The notes beneath the pieces were generated by a model, which was not told where the DNA came from, searched no databases, and saw nothing but the letters and a program-made list of their open reading frames with translations. Shown here in pieces: positions 44,516 through 54,128 of a DNA stretch of 64,000 nucleotides; position 1 is the first letter of the stretch; each line of letters opens with the position of its first letter. The stretch is from Desulfocapsa sp. (lineage in GTDB: Bacteria; Desulfobacterota; Desulfobulbia; Desulfobulbales; Desulfocapsaceae), in contig JAFLJS010000023.1 of NCBI GenBank assembly GCA_022712895.1, forward strand, positions 1-64,000. Direction: 5' to 3'. The position numbers and the translations under genes were made by a program.

Positions 44516-45044
44516 GATTCTTTATGCAGGTTTTGGAGGCCAAGGTGTGCTGACCTCTGGTCTTGTGATGGCGCAAGTAGCAGTATTTAAGAAACAACAA
44601 GCGACTTGGATACCTTCTTATGGCTCTGCAATGCGTGGTGGCACTGCTAACTGTACCGTAAAATACGGTAAAGATACGATTTATAACCCTGCTCAGGAAG
44701 AACCGGATGTCTTGCTAGCTATGAACGGGCCTTCCTACACAGCCTTTGCTCCATCAGTTAAGCCTGGAGGGATCATTGTTATAAACAATGATATTATCGG
44801 GGATGATATTGCTGTGCGAGATGATATTACATTGTACAAAGTTCCTTGTACGACATTAGCCAAGGAGATTGGCCAGCCACGTGGTGCTAACATCATAATG
44901 GCAGCAGCCGTAATCAAACTTCTTGGTGACTTTAGTCTAGACGATGGCATACATGGCATGAATGATATGTTCCGTAAAAAAGGTAAGGAAAAATTTGAAG
45001 CTGGTAATATGAAATCTTTTGAATGTGGCTACAACGCGGTTTGA
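44508..45044 (+). CDS. korC: 2-oxoacid:ferredoxin oxidoreductase, gamma subunit
   Basis: 178 residues. Typical gamma features: GFGGQGVLTSGLVMAQVA, SYGSAMRGGTANCTVKY, and PGGIIVINNDII. Last gene before a terminator at 45055, completing the korDABC set. The order D-A-B-C with tight overlaps indicates a stoichiometric complex. Confidence 0.94.
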   Translation: MREILYAGFGGQGVLTSGLVMAQVAVFKKQQATWIPSYGSAMRGGTANCTVKYGKDTIYNPAQEEPDVLLAMNGPSYTAFAPSVKPGGIIVINNDIIGDDIAVRDDITLYKVPCTTLAKEIGQPRGANIIMAAAVIKLLGDFSLDDGIHGMNDMFRKKGKEKFEAGNMKSFECGYNAV

Positions 45045-45054
45045 GAGTAAAGAT

Positions 45055-45090
45055 GAATCCTGAATGAAGTCTTCATTCAGGATTCTTTTA
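45055..45090 (+). terminator. Terminator after korC
   Basis: Perfect 15-bp stem GAATCCTGAATGAAG / CTTCATTCAGGATTC (45055-45069, 45071-45085) followed by TTTTA. The T-tract is short. Confidence 0.75.
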
Positions 45091-45171
45091 TGAAGAGCAG
45101 TTCTCATATTTTTCAAAATATTACAGACATTTTTTAATGTAGGAAGGCATGGTGTTTTCCGAGGAGATCTT

Positions 45172-47970
45172 ATGCAACTTATTAATCAACTTACAGCAGA
45201 GTTAAAAAAATCATTTCCTGAAATTAGTCTTTATACAGATGAGTTGCTGGTTAAGGCCTATTCCATAGACGGCAGTCCTTTTGAGCCTAAAGCTAAGGCT
45301 GTGGTGGACATTGCTAATCCGGAGCAGTTGCAAGAACTACTGAAGCAATCTCGGAAACACAAAGTAAGTATTACTTTTAGAGCTGCTGGAACAGGAGTAA
45401 GTGGGCAAACCATTGCAGAAGAAGTAACAGTAAGATTTATTGGTCCGTATTGGACCCAAATTGAAATTATTGATGAGGGTAGATTGGTTAAAACGGGATG
45501 TTCCGTTGTTGGTGCAGAGGTAAATGCTGCCCTTGTACCCTATGGTCGTTTTATGACATCTGATCCATCCTCTATTGGAAGTGCATTTATGGGAGGTATG
45601 GCTGCAACTAATGCCGCAGGCCTAAGCTGTACAATAGAAAAAAATATCTTTCATATGATGGAAGATCTGCATTTTACCCTGATGGATGGGAGCACTGTTG
45701 ATACTGCGAATTCGATGAGTGTTACTCGCTTTAGAGAAACAAAAGAAGAGATGTTGAATGAGCTTATAGAAATTCGTCAACGCATACTTAATAACGAGTC
45801 CATGGAAGAGAAGGTACGTCGTAAATTCTCGATTCGAAATACCTGCGGCTACAGTCTTAATGCTTTTACTGATTATGATGACCCAATTGAAATATTAAAA
45901 CATTTGATTATTGGTTCTGAGGGTACTCTTGCGTTTATTCATAGTATCACCATGCGAACAGCCCCTATTAAACCTTTAAGAGCTACTGCTTTTATTGGTT
46001 TTGATTCACTGGAGACTGCCATTCAAGGGGTTTTGGAATTAGAGGCGAAATGTTCACTTTATGCAGTTGAGTTTTTGAACTCAGTATCTCTACAATCTTT
46101 GAAAACAATTCCGGAATTTCCAGATGAATTACGAACTCTGGGTGAAAATGCCTGTGCACTATTGTTGGAGACTAAGGGGACAAACGATGCTGAACTTGAA
46201 GCGAATACTAAAAGTATTATTGAGGTTCTCGATCCTTTAAGACCTGTATTACCAGTGCGATTCGAGACTGACCATGCAATTTGCGAAGGGCTATGGAACT
46301 TACGACGAGCCTTGTATCCAATACTTGCCGGTACAAGAGCCCCTGAGGAGTTTGCATATTCTGAAGACTATTGTGTGCCAATTAAGCAGTTACCAGAGGC
46401 GTGCAATGCATTTGTTAATATCTTAAATAAACATGGGTTTACTAAATCTGGTGTACATGGCCACGCGCTCCACGGAAACCTGCACTTCTCGATCCCCCTG
46501 CAACTTAATAATGAGAAAGAAGTTGCCAAGGTCGCTAGGGTCATAGATGAAGTGGCTGATGTTGTTTTATCGTTGGGTGGTGCGTTAAAAGCAGAGCATG
46601 GTACAGGTCGAGCGGTGGCTCCTTTTGTTCTTCGAGAATGGGGAGAGGATCTTTATCAAGTGATGAAAGACTTGAAGAGTACAATTGATCCGGAAGGGCT
46701 TCTAAATCCAAATGTAATCTTGAACGATAATCCAAATTGTCATTTAGAAGATCTTAAGTATGCTGGTCCTGTTGACTCGTTAATTGATACCTGCGTCGAT
46801 TGTGGTTTTTGTGAATATGTTTGCCCCACGGGTGCAATTGGACTTTCATCCCGTCAGCGTATTTACGCTGTGAGGACGATCGCTGGCATGATCCAAAATG
46901 GTGAAAAAGAAAAAGCTGAACGCTGGCTCAAAAAATTTAATGAAGTAGGCCGTGATACCTGTGCAACTGATGGTTTGTGCTCGAAAAGATGCCCGCTTGG
47001 TATTGATATTGCACAATATATGCGCAAACTACGCAGTCAGGATGCGTCAAGCTTTACCCATGCTGTGGCTGGACAAGTTGGCTCTAAATTTCATTTGGTA
47101 CAAAATACTGGTCACACTGTGCTTAATGTTGCCCATGCAGTTCATAAGTTAATGGGCCATAATTTAGCTGTTAAAAGTGGTTCTATTGTTAAAGCGATCA
47201 CTGGTATGACTGTGCCGGATCTATGCGATGTCGAACTTTGCGGTGGCAAATCAATACCGAAAACTGAGCAAACTGCAGGGGATAATACTGTAGTTTATTA
47301 TCCTTCCTGTGCAGTACGTATCATGGGCTACACTGAAGTAGAAAAACCGATGATGCAGGTCACCATTGATGTCTTGGAAAAAGCAGGTATGAACGTTCTT
47401 ATTCCAAGTAAAAGCAACAAACTTTGTTGTGGTAAAGCGTTTGAGACCAAGGGCCTTTTTGAGGAAGCTGATGCAAGTTCGGCAAAATTGAATGAAGTTT
47501 TGCTAGAGGCCTCTCAAAACGGAAAGTATCCGGTTCTGTGTGAGACTAGTCCATGTCTTGCAAGAATGAAAAAGAAATTGGATTCGCGCCTTAAACTCAT
47601 GGAGCCAGTGGAGTTTGTTCTTTGTCATCTTAAGGGAAAATTGAAGTATAAAAGAATATCTCGCAAGGTGGCACTTCATCCTACCTGTTCAATGCGTGAG
47701 ATGGGATTAGTTGAGAAATTTAAGGAGCTTGCAGAGAAATGTGTAACAGAGGTAATTATACCTGAAAAAATATTTTGTTGTGGCTTTTCAGGAGATAAAG
47801 GATTTACTCACCCTAAATTGAATGCATCAGCTTTAAAAACGTTAGAAGCCCAAACCAGAGATTGTACAGAGGGGTATAGCACTTCAAGAACATGTGAAGT
47901 AGGACTTACTTTGCATGGTAAGAAATCATATAAGAACATTCTGTATCTTATTGATGAATGTACAACCTGA
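45172..47970 (+). CDS. FAD-linked 2-hydroxyacid dehydrogenase with Fe-S and CCG domains
   Basis: 932 residues. FAD_binding_4 domain ~35-210 (ITFRAAGTGVSGQTI, DPSSIGSAFMGGMAATNAAG), FAD-oxidase C domain ~250-520 (VHGHALHGNLHFSIP, LKAEHGTGRAVAPFV), two 4Fe-4S motifs ~540-620 (CVDCGFCEYVCP, CSKRCP) and two heterodisulfide-reductase-like CCG modules (YYPSCAVR ... KLCCGKAF; HPTCSMRE ... FCCGFSGDKG). This is the GlcD-GlcF-like single-chain D-lactate/2-hydroxyacid dehydrogenase. Next to KorDABC it probably supplies the 2-oxo acid. GAGGAG precedes the ATG. Confidence 0.9.
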   Translation: MQLINQLTAELKKSFPEISLYTDELLVKAYSIDGSPFEPKAKAVVDIANPEQLQELLKQSRKHKVSITFRAAGTGVSGQTIAEEVTVRFIGPYWTQIEIIDEGRLVKTGCSVVGAEVNAALVPYGRFMTSDPSSIGSAFMGGMAATNAAGLSCTIEKNIFHMMEDLHFTLMDGSTVDTANSMSVTRFRETKEEMLNELIEIRQRILNNESMEEKVRRKFSIRNTCGYSLNAFTDYDDPIEILKHLIIGSEGTLAFIHSITMRTAPIKPLRATAFIGFDSLETAIQGVLELEAKCSLYAVEFLNSVSLQSLKTIPEFPDELRTLGENACALLLETKGTNDAELEANTKSIIEVLDPLRPVLPVRFETDHAICEGLWNLRRALYPILAGTRAPEEFAYSEDYCVPIKQLPEACNAFVNILNKHGFTKSGVHGHALHGNLHFSIPLQLNNEKEVAKVARVIDEVADVVLSLGGALKAEHGTGRAVAPFVLREWGEDLYQVMKDLKSTIDPEGLLNPNVILNDNPNCHLEDLKYAGPVDSLIDTCVDCGFCEYVCPTGAIGLSSRQRIYAVRTIAGMIQNGEKEKAERWLKKFNEVGRDTCATDGLCSKRCPLGIDIAQYMRKLRSQDASSFTHAVAGQVGSKFHLVQNTGHTVLNVAHAVHKLMGHNLAVKSGSIVKAITGMTVPDLCDVELCGGKSIPKTEQTAGDNTVVYYPSCAVRIMGYTEVEKPMMQVTIDVLEKAGMNVLIPSKSNKLCCGKAFETKGLFEEADASSAKLNEVLLEASQNGKYPVLCETSPCLARMKKKLDSRLKLMEPVEFVLCHLKGKLKYKRISRKVALHPTCSMREMGLVEKFKELAEKCVTEVIIPEKIFCCGFSGDKGFTHPKLNASALKTLEAQTRDCTEGYSTSRTCEVGLTLHGKKSYKNILYLIDECTT

Positions 47971-48038
47971 TGCACTATGAAATGTGGATACATAATTGAG
48001 CCTCTACAATGAGAATCTGGACTTTATAAAGTAGGGAA

Positions 48039-48073
48039 GTCATTCTGGTACATTTCCAATATACCAGAATGAC
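48039..48073 (+). terminator. Hairpin after the FAD dehydrogenase gene
   Basis: GTCATTCTGGTA (48039-48050) pairs perfectly with TACCAGAATGAC (48062-48073) around 11 bases, followed by AATCAATTTTTA. Weak T-tract. Confidence 0.6.
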
Positions 48074-48185
48074 AATCAATTTTTATTTGTTTGAGTCAAA
48101 CTGTCATCAGCCCATCGGGGCTGGTGACAGTTTTCACCCTCGACGCTATATAGATCGAAACAATAGATGATTAAAGGTAATTCTT

Positions 48186-49628
48186 ATGGAAAATACAAAA
48201 AATTCCAAGGCAATACGCCCTTCCTTTTCTTTAGCATTAATTGCGATGTCGTTGATTGTTGGTTTTCTTATAGTCGGGATCATGTTTTGGAAGGTTGATT
48301 TACATGTTTTGATAATATTAGGTATTATCTCCACCTCAGTAATCTCCGTGGCAATTGGTTATACTTGGACTCAAGTACAAGGAGCTATGACCAAAGGGCT
48401 TTCAAGGGCAATCGTCGCCTTATTCATTTTCATTCTTATAGGTATGTTGGTTGGCTCCTGGATTGATTCTGGAACTGTACCAGCTTTAATATATTATGGA
48501 TTAGATCTATTAAACCCAGTCTTCTTTTTACCAGCGACTTTAATTTTATGTAGCATGATGTCATTAGCAACCGGGTCATGCTGGGGAACAGCAAGTACAA
48601 TTGGCTTAGCTTTGATGGGTATCGGGCAAAGTCTTGGTGTTCCGTTACCGATTGTTGCAGGGGCCGTTGTCTCAGGTAGCGTTTTTGGAGATAAAATGTC
48701 ACCTGCATCGGATACAACAAATTTAGCTTCTATATCCGCTGAAGTTGATTTGTATGAGCATATTAAAGCGATGTCCTACACATCCATACCAGCATATCTT
48801 ATTGCACTTATTTTGTATGCCGTGATTGGATTGCAATATGGTGAATCTTTTGTTGATGTCCAACAAATAGAAGTTATTAAAGATACACTCTCAACCCAGT
48901 TTGAAATAAATTATTGGCTTCTTTCTCCGATCATAGTTCTTTTGATTTTAAACATGGCTAAAGTCCAACCACTTCCTTCTATGATGGCTGGAATTATTGT
49001 TGCTAATATTGTTTCACTGGTTATCCAAGGTACCTCATTTTCTGATGTATTGACCGTTCTTAATTCCGGCTACTCCTCAGAAACCGGTGTCGACGTTGTT
49101 GACAAACTGTTAAGCCGTGGGGGAATACAGAGTATGATGTGGACATTTTCTCTTGCCCTTCTTGCTCTTTCCTTAGGTGGTATCCTAGATGAAATGAAAT
49201 TCCTTGAAGTGGTGGTTGAAAGAATTATTGAACGAATAGAATCGCTTTCACATATGGTGTCAATTACTGTCGTAAGTGGTGTGTTAGGCAATATGGCTCT
49301 AGGGGAAAATTATTTAACGACCATATTAATGGGTCGCTTATTTCGTGGACCTTACGCCCATCTAGGATTGCAAAAACGAATGCTTTCTCGTTGTGTGGAG
49401 GAGGGCGTTACCCTTAGTGCACCTCTCATCCCTTGGACGACATCAGGAGCATTTTTTGCTGTAACGTTAGGAATGAATAATATGGCTTTTCTTCCGTATT
49501 CATTCTTCAACATACTGAACCCAATCATCTCAATTGTTTTAGCTTATTGTGGGGTATTTATTTTTAAAAATGAAATTTCTCAAGTAGTTGTAAAAAAACA
49601 ATCTGCCACGAAGAGCACTGCTATCTAG
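48186..49628 (+). CDS. NhaC-type Na+/H+ antiporter or organic-acid exchanger
   Basis: 480 residues, 11-12 membrane segments. NhaC-family patterns: SLATGSCWGTASTIGLALMG, GAVVSGSVFGDKMSPASDTTNLA, and GENYLTTILMGRLF. Members exchange Na+ for H+, or malate for lactate (MleN), so in this island it may export the acid product with sodium or protons. Start ATG at 48186. Confidence 0.9.
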   Translation: MENTKNSKAIRPSFSLALIAMSLIVGFLIVGIMFWKVDLHVLIILGIISTSVISVAIGYTWTQVQGAMTKGLSRAIVALFIFILIGMLVGSWIDSGTVPALIYYGLDLLNPVFFLPATLILCSMMSLATGSCWGTASTIGLALMGIGQSLGVPLPIVAGAVVSGSVFGDKMSPASDTTNLASISAEVDLYEHIKAMSYTSIPAYLIALILYAVIGLQYGESFVDVQQIEVIKDTLSTQFEINYWLLSPIIVLLILNMAKVQPLPSMMAGIIVANIVSLVIQGTSFSDVLTVLNSGYSSETGVDVVDKLLSRGGIQSMMWTFSLALLALSLGGILDEMKFLEVVVERIIERIESLSHMVSITVVSGVLGNMALGENYLTTILMGRLFRGPYAHLGLQKRMLSRCVEEGVTLSAPLIPWTTSGAFFAVTLGMNNMAFLPYSFFNILNPIISIVLAYCGVFIFKNEISQVVVKKQSATKSTAI

Positions 49629-49869
49629 GATACTAGTGGATATTCGCTTGAAATCCACCTGTCAATTAGTTGTCCTTCTGTTTCGCCAGCTATAATAACA
49701 ACAGCGCCTGAAGCAATACAACTGTGCATAATAAATACAAAGGATATGCCATCCTCACTGAATCAATAAAGTGAAATCTGACGCTGATTCTTTCGCAAAG
49801 AAGGCTGCTTCCTCAAAGATTATTATTTCAATCTTAAGTAAGGGTCCACTTTTTCTATATCACCTCAGT

Positions 49870-50766
49870 TTAACGGGTTAAAGCAATCACCGTCAGTACG
49901 ACGTAAGCGGACAACCATCCAATGATCAAAAAGAGACAGAATCGATAGATTCCATTTTTCTTTTGCAGGAAAAAGAGGGACAGCAGTAATATCGAAGGGA
50001 TTAGAATTCCGGCAAGAAGTGGTGGCATATAGCGAAGCAGTTCCTGAAGGCCAAGAAAAAACCAGGGACCGGCAATATGAGTGATTCCAAGGTGATCCGG
50101 TTCAAATGGTGCTAGAATGAATGCGGAGAAAAGTAAAATACCTACAGTAAGCAGTAGGTTGCGCTCAAAGGACACCTTATACTTTTTAACATGTCCCCAG
50201 ACCATCCATCCCCAGAGTAAACCAAATGAAATGATATGATTAACATAGATCCGTCTCATTCCATTATCCGTAATGGAAAAAAGTATATCATTTAGGTTAT
50301 TTCCAATCCATGGAATATCAAGAATAATTGCTTCTGCGATCATTCCGGCTGAATATCCAGTCGAATCAGCGCGCAAAACATATCCTGTAAAGAGAACTAG
50401 AAGTGCCACGGGGATACTCATGGCAAGCAGTCCCCATTGTTTTCGTGTGAAATCTTGTGTCTCTTCAAAAACTGCTACAAGATGGACGATTGAAAAGAGA
50501 AAAAAGAGTTGGCTTGAGTAGAAGTGCAGTGAACGAAAATACGCTCCATAGGGGACCAGAAGATCCATGGTAGAGACGGAATAGAAAGGTGTGGCGGGAT
50601 CATATTGTAGGGCCACTACGACTCCGGAAAGCACTGATATATAAAGGGCAAGAAGAGAATATTCCCCCCAACGCAGAGCTTTGATGATTGCAAAAAAGCC
50701 ACCGTCAGAATCTATGTCAGGTGTACTGTTCTCGAGTTCAGATTGTGACAATATAGCCACCGGCAT
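49870..50766 (-). CDS. Cytochrome b subunit of a Rieske/cytochrome b complex
   Basis: 298 residues, about 8 membrane segments. Haem ligands are spaced as in cytochrome b6: His in RSLHFYSS and SIVHLVAVF (14 apart) and His in YVNHIIS and VWGHVKKY (15 apart). A b6/subunit-IV-like short C-terminal part follows. With the overlapping Rieske gene it forms a quinol-oxidising module; no cytochrome c1 or f gene lies nearby, so the acceptor is unknown. Confidence 0.9.
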   Translation of the reverse strand: MPVAILSQSELENSTPDIDSDGGFFAIIKALRWGEYSLLALYISVLSGVVVALQYDPATPFYSVSTMDLLVPYGAYFRSLHFYSSQLFFLFSIVHLVAVFEETQDFTRKQWGLLAMSIPVALLVLFTGYVLRADSTGYSAGMIAEAIILDIPWIGNNLNDILFSITDNGMRRIYVNHIISFGLLWGWMVWGHVKKYKVSFERNLLLTVGILLFSAFILAPFEPDHLGITHIAGPWFFLGLQELLRYMPPLLAGILIPSILLLSLFFLQKKNGIYRFCLFLIIGWLSAYVVLTVIALTR

Positions 50767-51142
50767 CTAGTTTTTCTACTTTGTATTGCGTAAGACTTTT
50801 CGTGGCAGGGCCGTGGAGTACTTCACCTGTTGTCGCGAATCGACTTTGATGACAGGGGCATTCAATTATTTTTTCCTTTTCATGGTAATTAACAGAACAG
50901 CCTAAGTGGGTGCAACGCCTGGATATTGCCCACGCGTCTGTTCCGTCATCAAAAAGTATAAAGTCATGTGCTGTATGAAAAGTTCCAGCTCCGAGGGTGT
51001 TAGGTACCTCGATAATCCGTGGTTTTCTGGGAACATTAAAACCAAGAAAGCGAATGATTGGGTACAATGCGGCAAAACTTGCACAAATGATCAGGAATTT
51101 ACGTTTTGATGGTGATAGTGACGATTGGTGGTGAGCTGCCAT
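50738..51142 (-). CDS. Rieske 2Fe-2S protein
   Basis: 134 residues. Single N-terminal hydrophobic anchor (FLIICASFAALYPIIRFLG), then CTHLGCSVNY and CPCHQSRF, the complete Cys-His ligand set with the disulfide Cys pair. Its 3' end overlaps the cytochrome b start by 29 bases. Confidence 0.94.
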   Translation of the reverse strand: MAAHHQSSLSPSKRKFLIICASFAALYPIIRFLGFNVPRKPRIIEVPNTLGAGTFHTAHDFILFDDGTDAWAISRRCTHLGCSVNYHEKEKIIECPCHQSRFATTGEVLHGPATKSLTQYKVEKLDAGGYIVTI

Positions 51143-51157
51143 AGTGCTGAACCGAGA

Positions 51158-51673
51158 TTAATTGTTCCTAAAGACACTCAACAGCGCCTGGTTAACGTGG
51201 GCAGGGACAAGTTCACAAACATCGCCTCCGTGTCTGGCGGCATCTTTTATGATAGAGGAACTGATGTAGATCCAGCGGAAGCCGGGCATCAGGAAAATTG
51301 TATCAACTTCACGTTCAAGCTTTTTGTTCATTAATGCCAGCTGGAATTCATAATCAAAGTCGGAAACAGCACGTAAGCCACGGATAATTGCGGTGGCATT
51401 TTTCTCAGCTGCGTATTGAACGAGAAGGCCGGAGACGGTATCGATCTCAATCCGGGAGTAATCATCAGGGAAGCATTTTTTTATCATTTCTATGCGTTCC
51501 TGAAGGGAAAAAAGTGGCTTTTTTCCTGGATTAATCGCAATGGCAACGATAACTCTATCAAATAAGTTTAAGGCCCGGTCAATGATATCGAGATGCCCCA
51601 TGGTTATTGGGTCAAAGGTGCCGGGATATATGGCAAGACTCTTGCGTTTGTGGCTGTTTAAGTTAGAGGCCAT
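51158..51673 (-). CDS. coaD: Phosphopantetheine adenylyltransferase
   Basis: 171 residues. YPGTFDPITMGHLDII (nucleotidyltransferase HxGH-type motif), IIRGLRAVSDFDYEFQLALMN and ISSSIIKDAARHGGDV are CoaD signatures. Penultimate step of CoA synthesis. About 10 extra N-terminal residues relative to typical members. Part of the asd-rsmD-coaD run. Confidence 0.96.
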   Translation of the reverse strand: MASNLNSHKRKSLAIYPGTFDPITMGHLDIIDRALNLFDRVIVAIAINPGKKPLFSLQERIEMIKKCFPDDYSRIEIDTVSGLLVQYAAEKNATAIIRGLRAVSDFDYEFQLALMNKKLEREVDTIFLMPGFRWIYISSSIIKDAARHGGDVCELVPAHVNQALLSVFRNN

Positions 51674-51702
51674 AATAAGAAAGAAGTGTTTAAGGTAAAA
51701 GT

Positions 51703-52284
51703 TTATTCATTATTGCTGCATGTGTAAAACCAAAACTGGGTATCACCGTATCGTCGTTGATCTAGTAGCTTAAGTTGCAGTGGAAAACTGTCAGGTAATG
51801 TAACACCACTTGCTTCCTCTGCTATAATCAAAGAATCTTTAGCACAAAGCTCACTGTTATCTATATCCTGAAGCGTCTTTTCAGCCAATCCTTTACCGTA
51901 AGGTGGGTCTAAAAAGATAAGATCAAAACCCTCAGTACAGTTTCGAAGCATTTGCTGGGAAAGAGTAATTCCACGTCGAAGGTCGTGCTTGATTATCAGT
52001 GATTGTGCCTCTTTCCCATTGCAGAGTTCAAAGTTTCGACGGGTAAGCTCCAGAGCAGCGTGAGAGTAATCGATAAAGAGCACTTCCTCAGCCCCACGGC
52101 TCAAGGCCTCAAGACCAAGAGCCCCGGTACCTGAATATAAATCAAGTACACATGCCTTTTCAACTCTTTGTCCAATAATACTGAAGAGTGCCTCACGGGC
52201 CCTGTCAGAAGTTGGGCGTATATCTGCTGAATGCCTTGGTGTGAAAAGTTTTCTTCCTCGGGCCTGTCCGCTTATTATTCGCAA
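51703..52284 (-). CDS. rsmD: 16S rRNA (guanine966-N2)-methyltransferase
   Basis: 193 residues. MRIISGQARGRKL start, RPTSDRAREALFSII, LDLYSGTGALGLEALSRGA (SAM site) and catalytic FLDPPYGKG. Starts with TTG directly after the asd stop with no spacer, implying translational coupling. rsmD-coaD is a common neighbour pair. Confidence 0.95.
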   Translation of the reverse strand: MRIISGQARGRKLFTPRHSADIRPTSDRAREALFSIIGQRVEKACVLDLYSGTGALGLEALSRGAEEVLFIDYSHAALELTRRNFELCNGKEAQSLIIKHDLRRGITLSQQMLRNCTEGFDLIFLDPPYGKGLAEKTLQDIDNSELCAKDSLIIAEEASGVTLPDSFPLQLKLLDQRRYGDTQFWFYTCSNNE

Positions 52285-53310
52285 TTACTTGTATTCTTTG
52301 ATAAATACTTCTGCGATTTGAACGGTGTTTAGAGCAGCACCTTTTAAGATGTTGTCAGACACAACCCACATGTTGATACCATTTTCAATGGATTCATCCT
52401 CACGAATACGACCAACAAGGGTATCAAATTCACTTTCACAATTGGTGGCCAAGGGATAGATGTTATTTTCCACATCATCAGTAAGTTTCACACCGGGTGC
52501 ATTGGCAAGGAGTTCCTTTACTTCGGCAACAGTGATTTTTGCTTTTGTTTCAATATTGACGGACTCAGAGTGACCATAAAAAACTGGGACTCTGACTGCT
52601 GTTGCAGTAATTGCTATGGAATCGTCCCCAAAGATTTTACGGGTCTCATTGACCATTTTCATCTCTTCCTTGGTGTATCCATTTTCAAGGAATGAATCGA
52701 TGTGAGGGAGACAGTTAAAGGCAATCTGATGTGGATAAACAGATGCTTTCATCTCATTTCCGGCAGCATAGTCTTTTACCTGGGCATCGAGTTCAGCAAT
52801 AGCATCCGCACCAGATCCTGACACCGCCTGATAAGTGGAAATAACAAGACGTTTAATACCAACCTTATCCAGGATAGGCTTTAATGCAACCAGCATCTGG
52901 ATGGTTGAACAGTTTGGATTGGCAATGATGCCATGATTTTTATGTTTTGCAATGGCTTCAGGGTTAACTTCAGGAACCACCAATGGAATTTCAGGATTCA
53001 TTCGGTAGGCACTGGAGTTATCAACCACAAGTGCGCCGGCTTTTACGGCAGCTGGAGCAAAGTCGAGGGAGCGTGTGGCACCAGCAGAGAATAGGGCAAT
53101 ATCGATTCCTTCAAAGGCATCTTCTGAAAGCAGCTGTACAGCAATCTCTTTACCATTAAAATTTATTTTCTTTCCGATAGAACGTTCTGATGCAAGAAGT
53201 CTCAGCTCGTTAATCGGGAAGTCTCGGCGTTTAAGTACATCAAGCATAGCTCCACCAACTGCTCCGGTGGCACCGGCGATGGCAACATTATATTTTTTAT
53301 TTTCACTCAT
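52285..53310 (-). CDS. asd: Aspartate-semialdehyde dehydrogenase
   Basis: 341 residues. GATGAVGGAMLDVLKRR dinucleotide-binding start, NPNCSTIQMLVALKP (catalytic Cys), TYQAVSGSGADA, RVPVFYGHSESVN. NADPH-dependent reduction of aspartyl-phosphate for the Lys/Thr/Met branch. Confidence 0.97.
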   Translation of the reverse strand: MSENKKYNVAIAGATGAVGGAMLDVLKRRDFPINELRLLASERSIGKKINFNGKEIAVQLLSEDAFEGIDIALFSAGATRSLDFAPAAVKAGALVVDNSSAYRMNPEIPLVVPEVNPEAIAKHKNHGIIANPNCSTIQMLVALKPILDKVGIKRLVISTYQAVSGSGADAIAELDAQVKDYAAGNEMKASVYPHQIAFNCLPHIDSFLENGYTKEEMKMVNETRKIFGDDSIAITATAVRVPVFYGHSESVNIETKAKITVAEVKELLANAPGVKLTDDVENNIYPLATNCESEFDTLVGRIREDESIENGINMWVVSDNILKGAALNTVQIAEVFIKEYK

Positions 53311-53362
53311 GATAAATCCTTATTTTTACAAAATGATAGCAAATAGTTTTGTTGATATTTAC

Positions 53363-54121
53363 TTACGGCTCTTTTTTCTTTAAAGGCAGAGCAAGTTTTT
53401 TGGATGATTTTAGTTTTCTTACTAGTCCATACACTGGCCCTGAAGCAAGATAAATTAGAAACAGGGCAAAAATCATGATCTGTGGTTCAGCTGCAACCAG
53501 GACGAAGACCAGAAGTAGAGCTATAAGAAGTTGAAAGGGTTTAAATGCAAATGTCGGCATCTCTTTAAAACTGAAATATGTATGGGTGGATACCATGAGA
53601 TAAGAGAGTATGTACACAAGTAGCAGAAGTGAAATATGTTTTACTTCACCCTTTATACCTAAAAAATGACAAAAGAGAACAGAGGCAGAAATCATTGCGG
53701 CAGCAGCAGGGCAGGGCAAACCAACAAAATTTTTACTTTCTGAACCTATATCCTGGGAGTTGAACCGTGCAAGGCGGAGCGATGTCATAGCCGCATATAA
53801 AAAAGCAGCAAGCCAACCATAACGACCATAAGGATGTAACGCCCAAAGAAAGGCAAGAACAGCAGGCGATACTCCAAAGGAAACCATATCACACAAGGAA
53901 TCAAGCTCAGCACCAAATTTACTGGTACTGTGTGTCATACGGGCAACCCGGCCGTCCAGTGCATCAAAGATTGAGGCCACTAAAATTGCAATGGCAGCTG
54001 TTTTAAACTCGGAATTAATTGCAGAGATTATTGCGTAAAATCCGCAAAACAGGCTGGCCAGGGTAAACATACAGGGCAGGGGATAAAACCTGTTGTCCTG
54101 ATTTTCAGTTTTGTCACTCAT
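53363..54121 (-). CDS. pssA: CDP-diacylglycerol-serine O-phosphatidyltransferase
   Basis: 252 residues, about 7 membrane segments. CDP-alcohol phosphotransferase motif present in full: DGRVAR, eight residues, GAELDSLCD. Makes phosphatidylserine. Seven bases after psd. Confidence 0.95.
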   Translation of the reverse strand: MSDKTENQDNRFYPLPCMFTLASLFCGFYAIISAINSEFKTAAIAILVASIFDALDGRVARMTHSTSKFGAELDSLCDMVSFGVSPAVLAFLWALHPYGRYGWLAAFLYAAMTSLRLARFNSQDIGSESKNFVGLPCPAAAAMISASVLFCHFLGIKGEVKHISLLLLVYILSYLMVSTHTYFSFKEMPTFAFKPFQLLIALLLVFVLVAAEPQIMIFALFLIYLASGPVYGLVRKLKSSKKLALPLKKKEP

Positions 54122-54128
54122 AACATAC

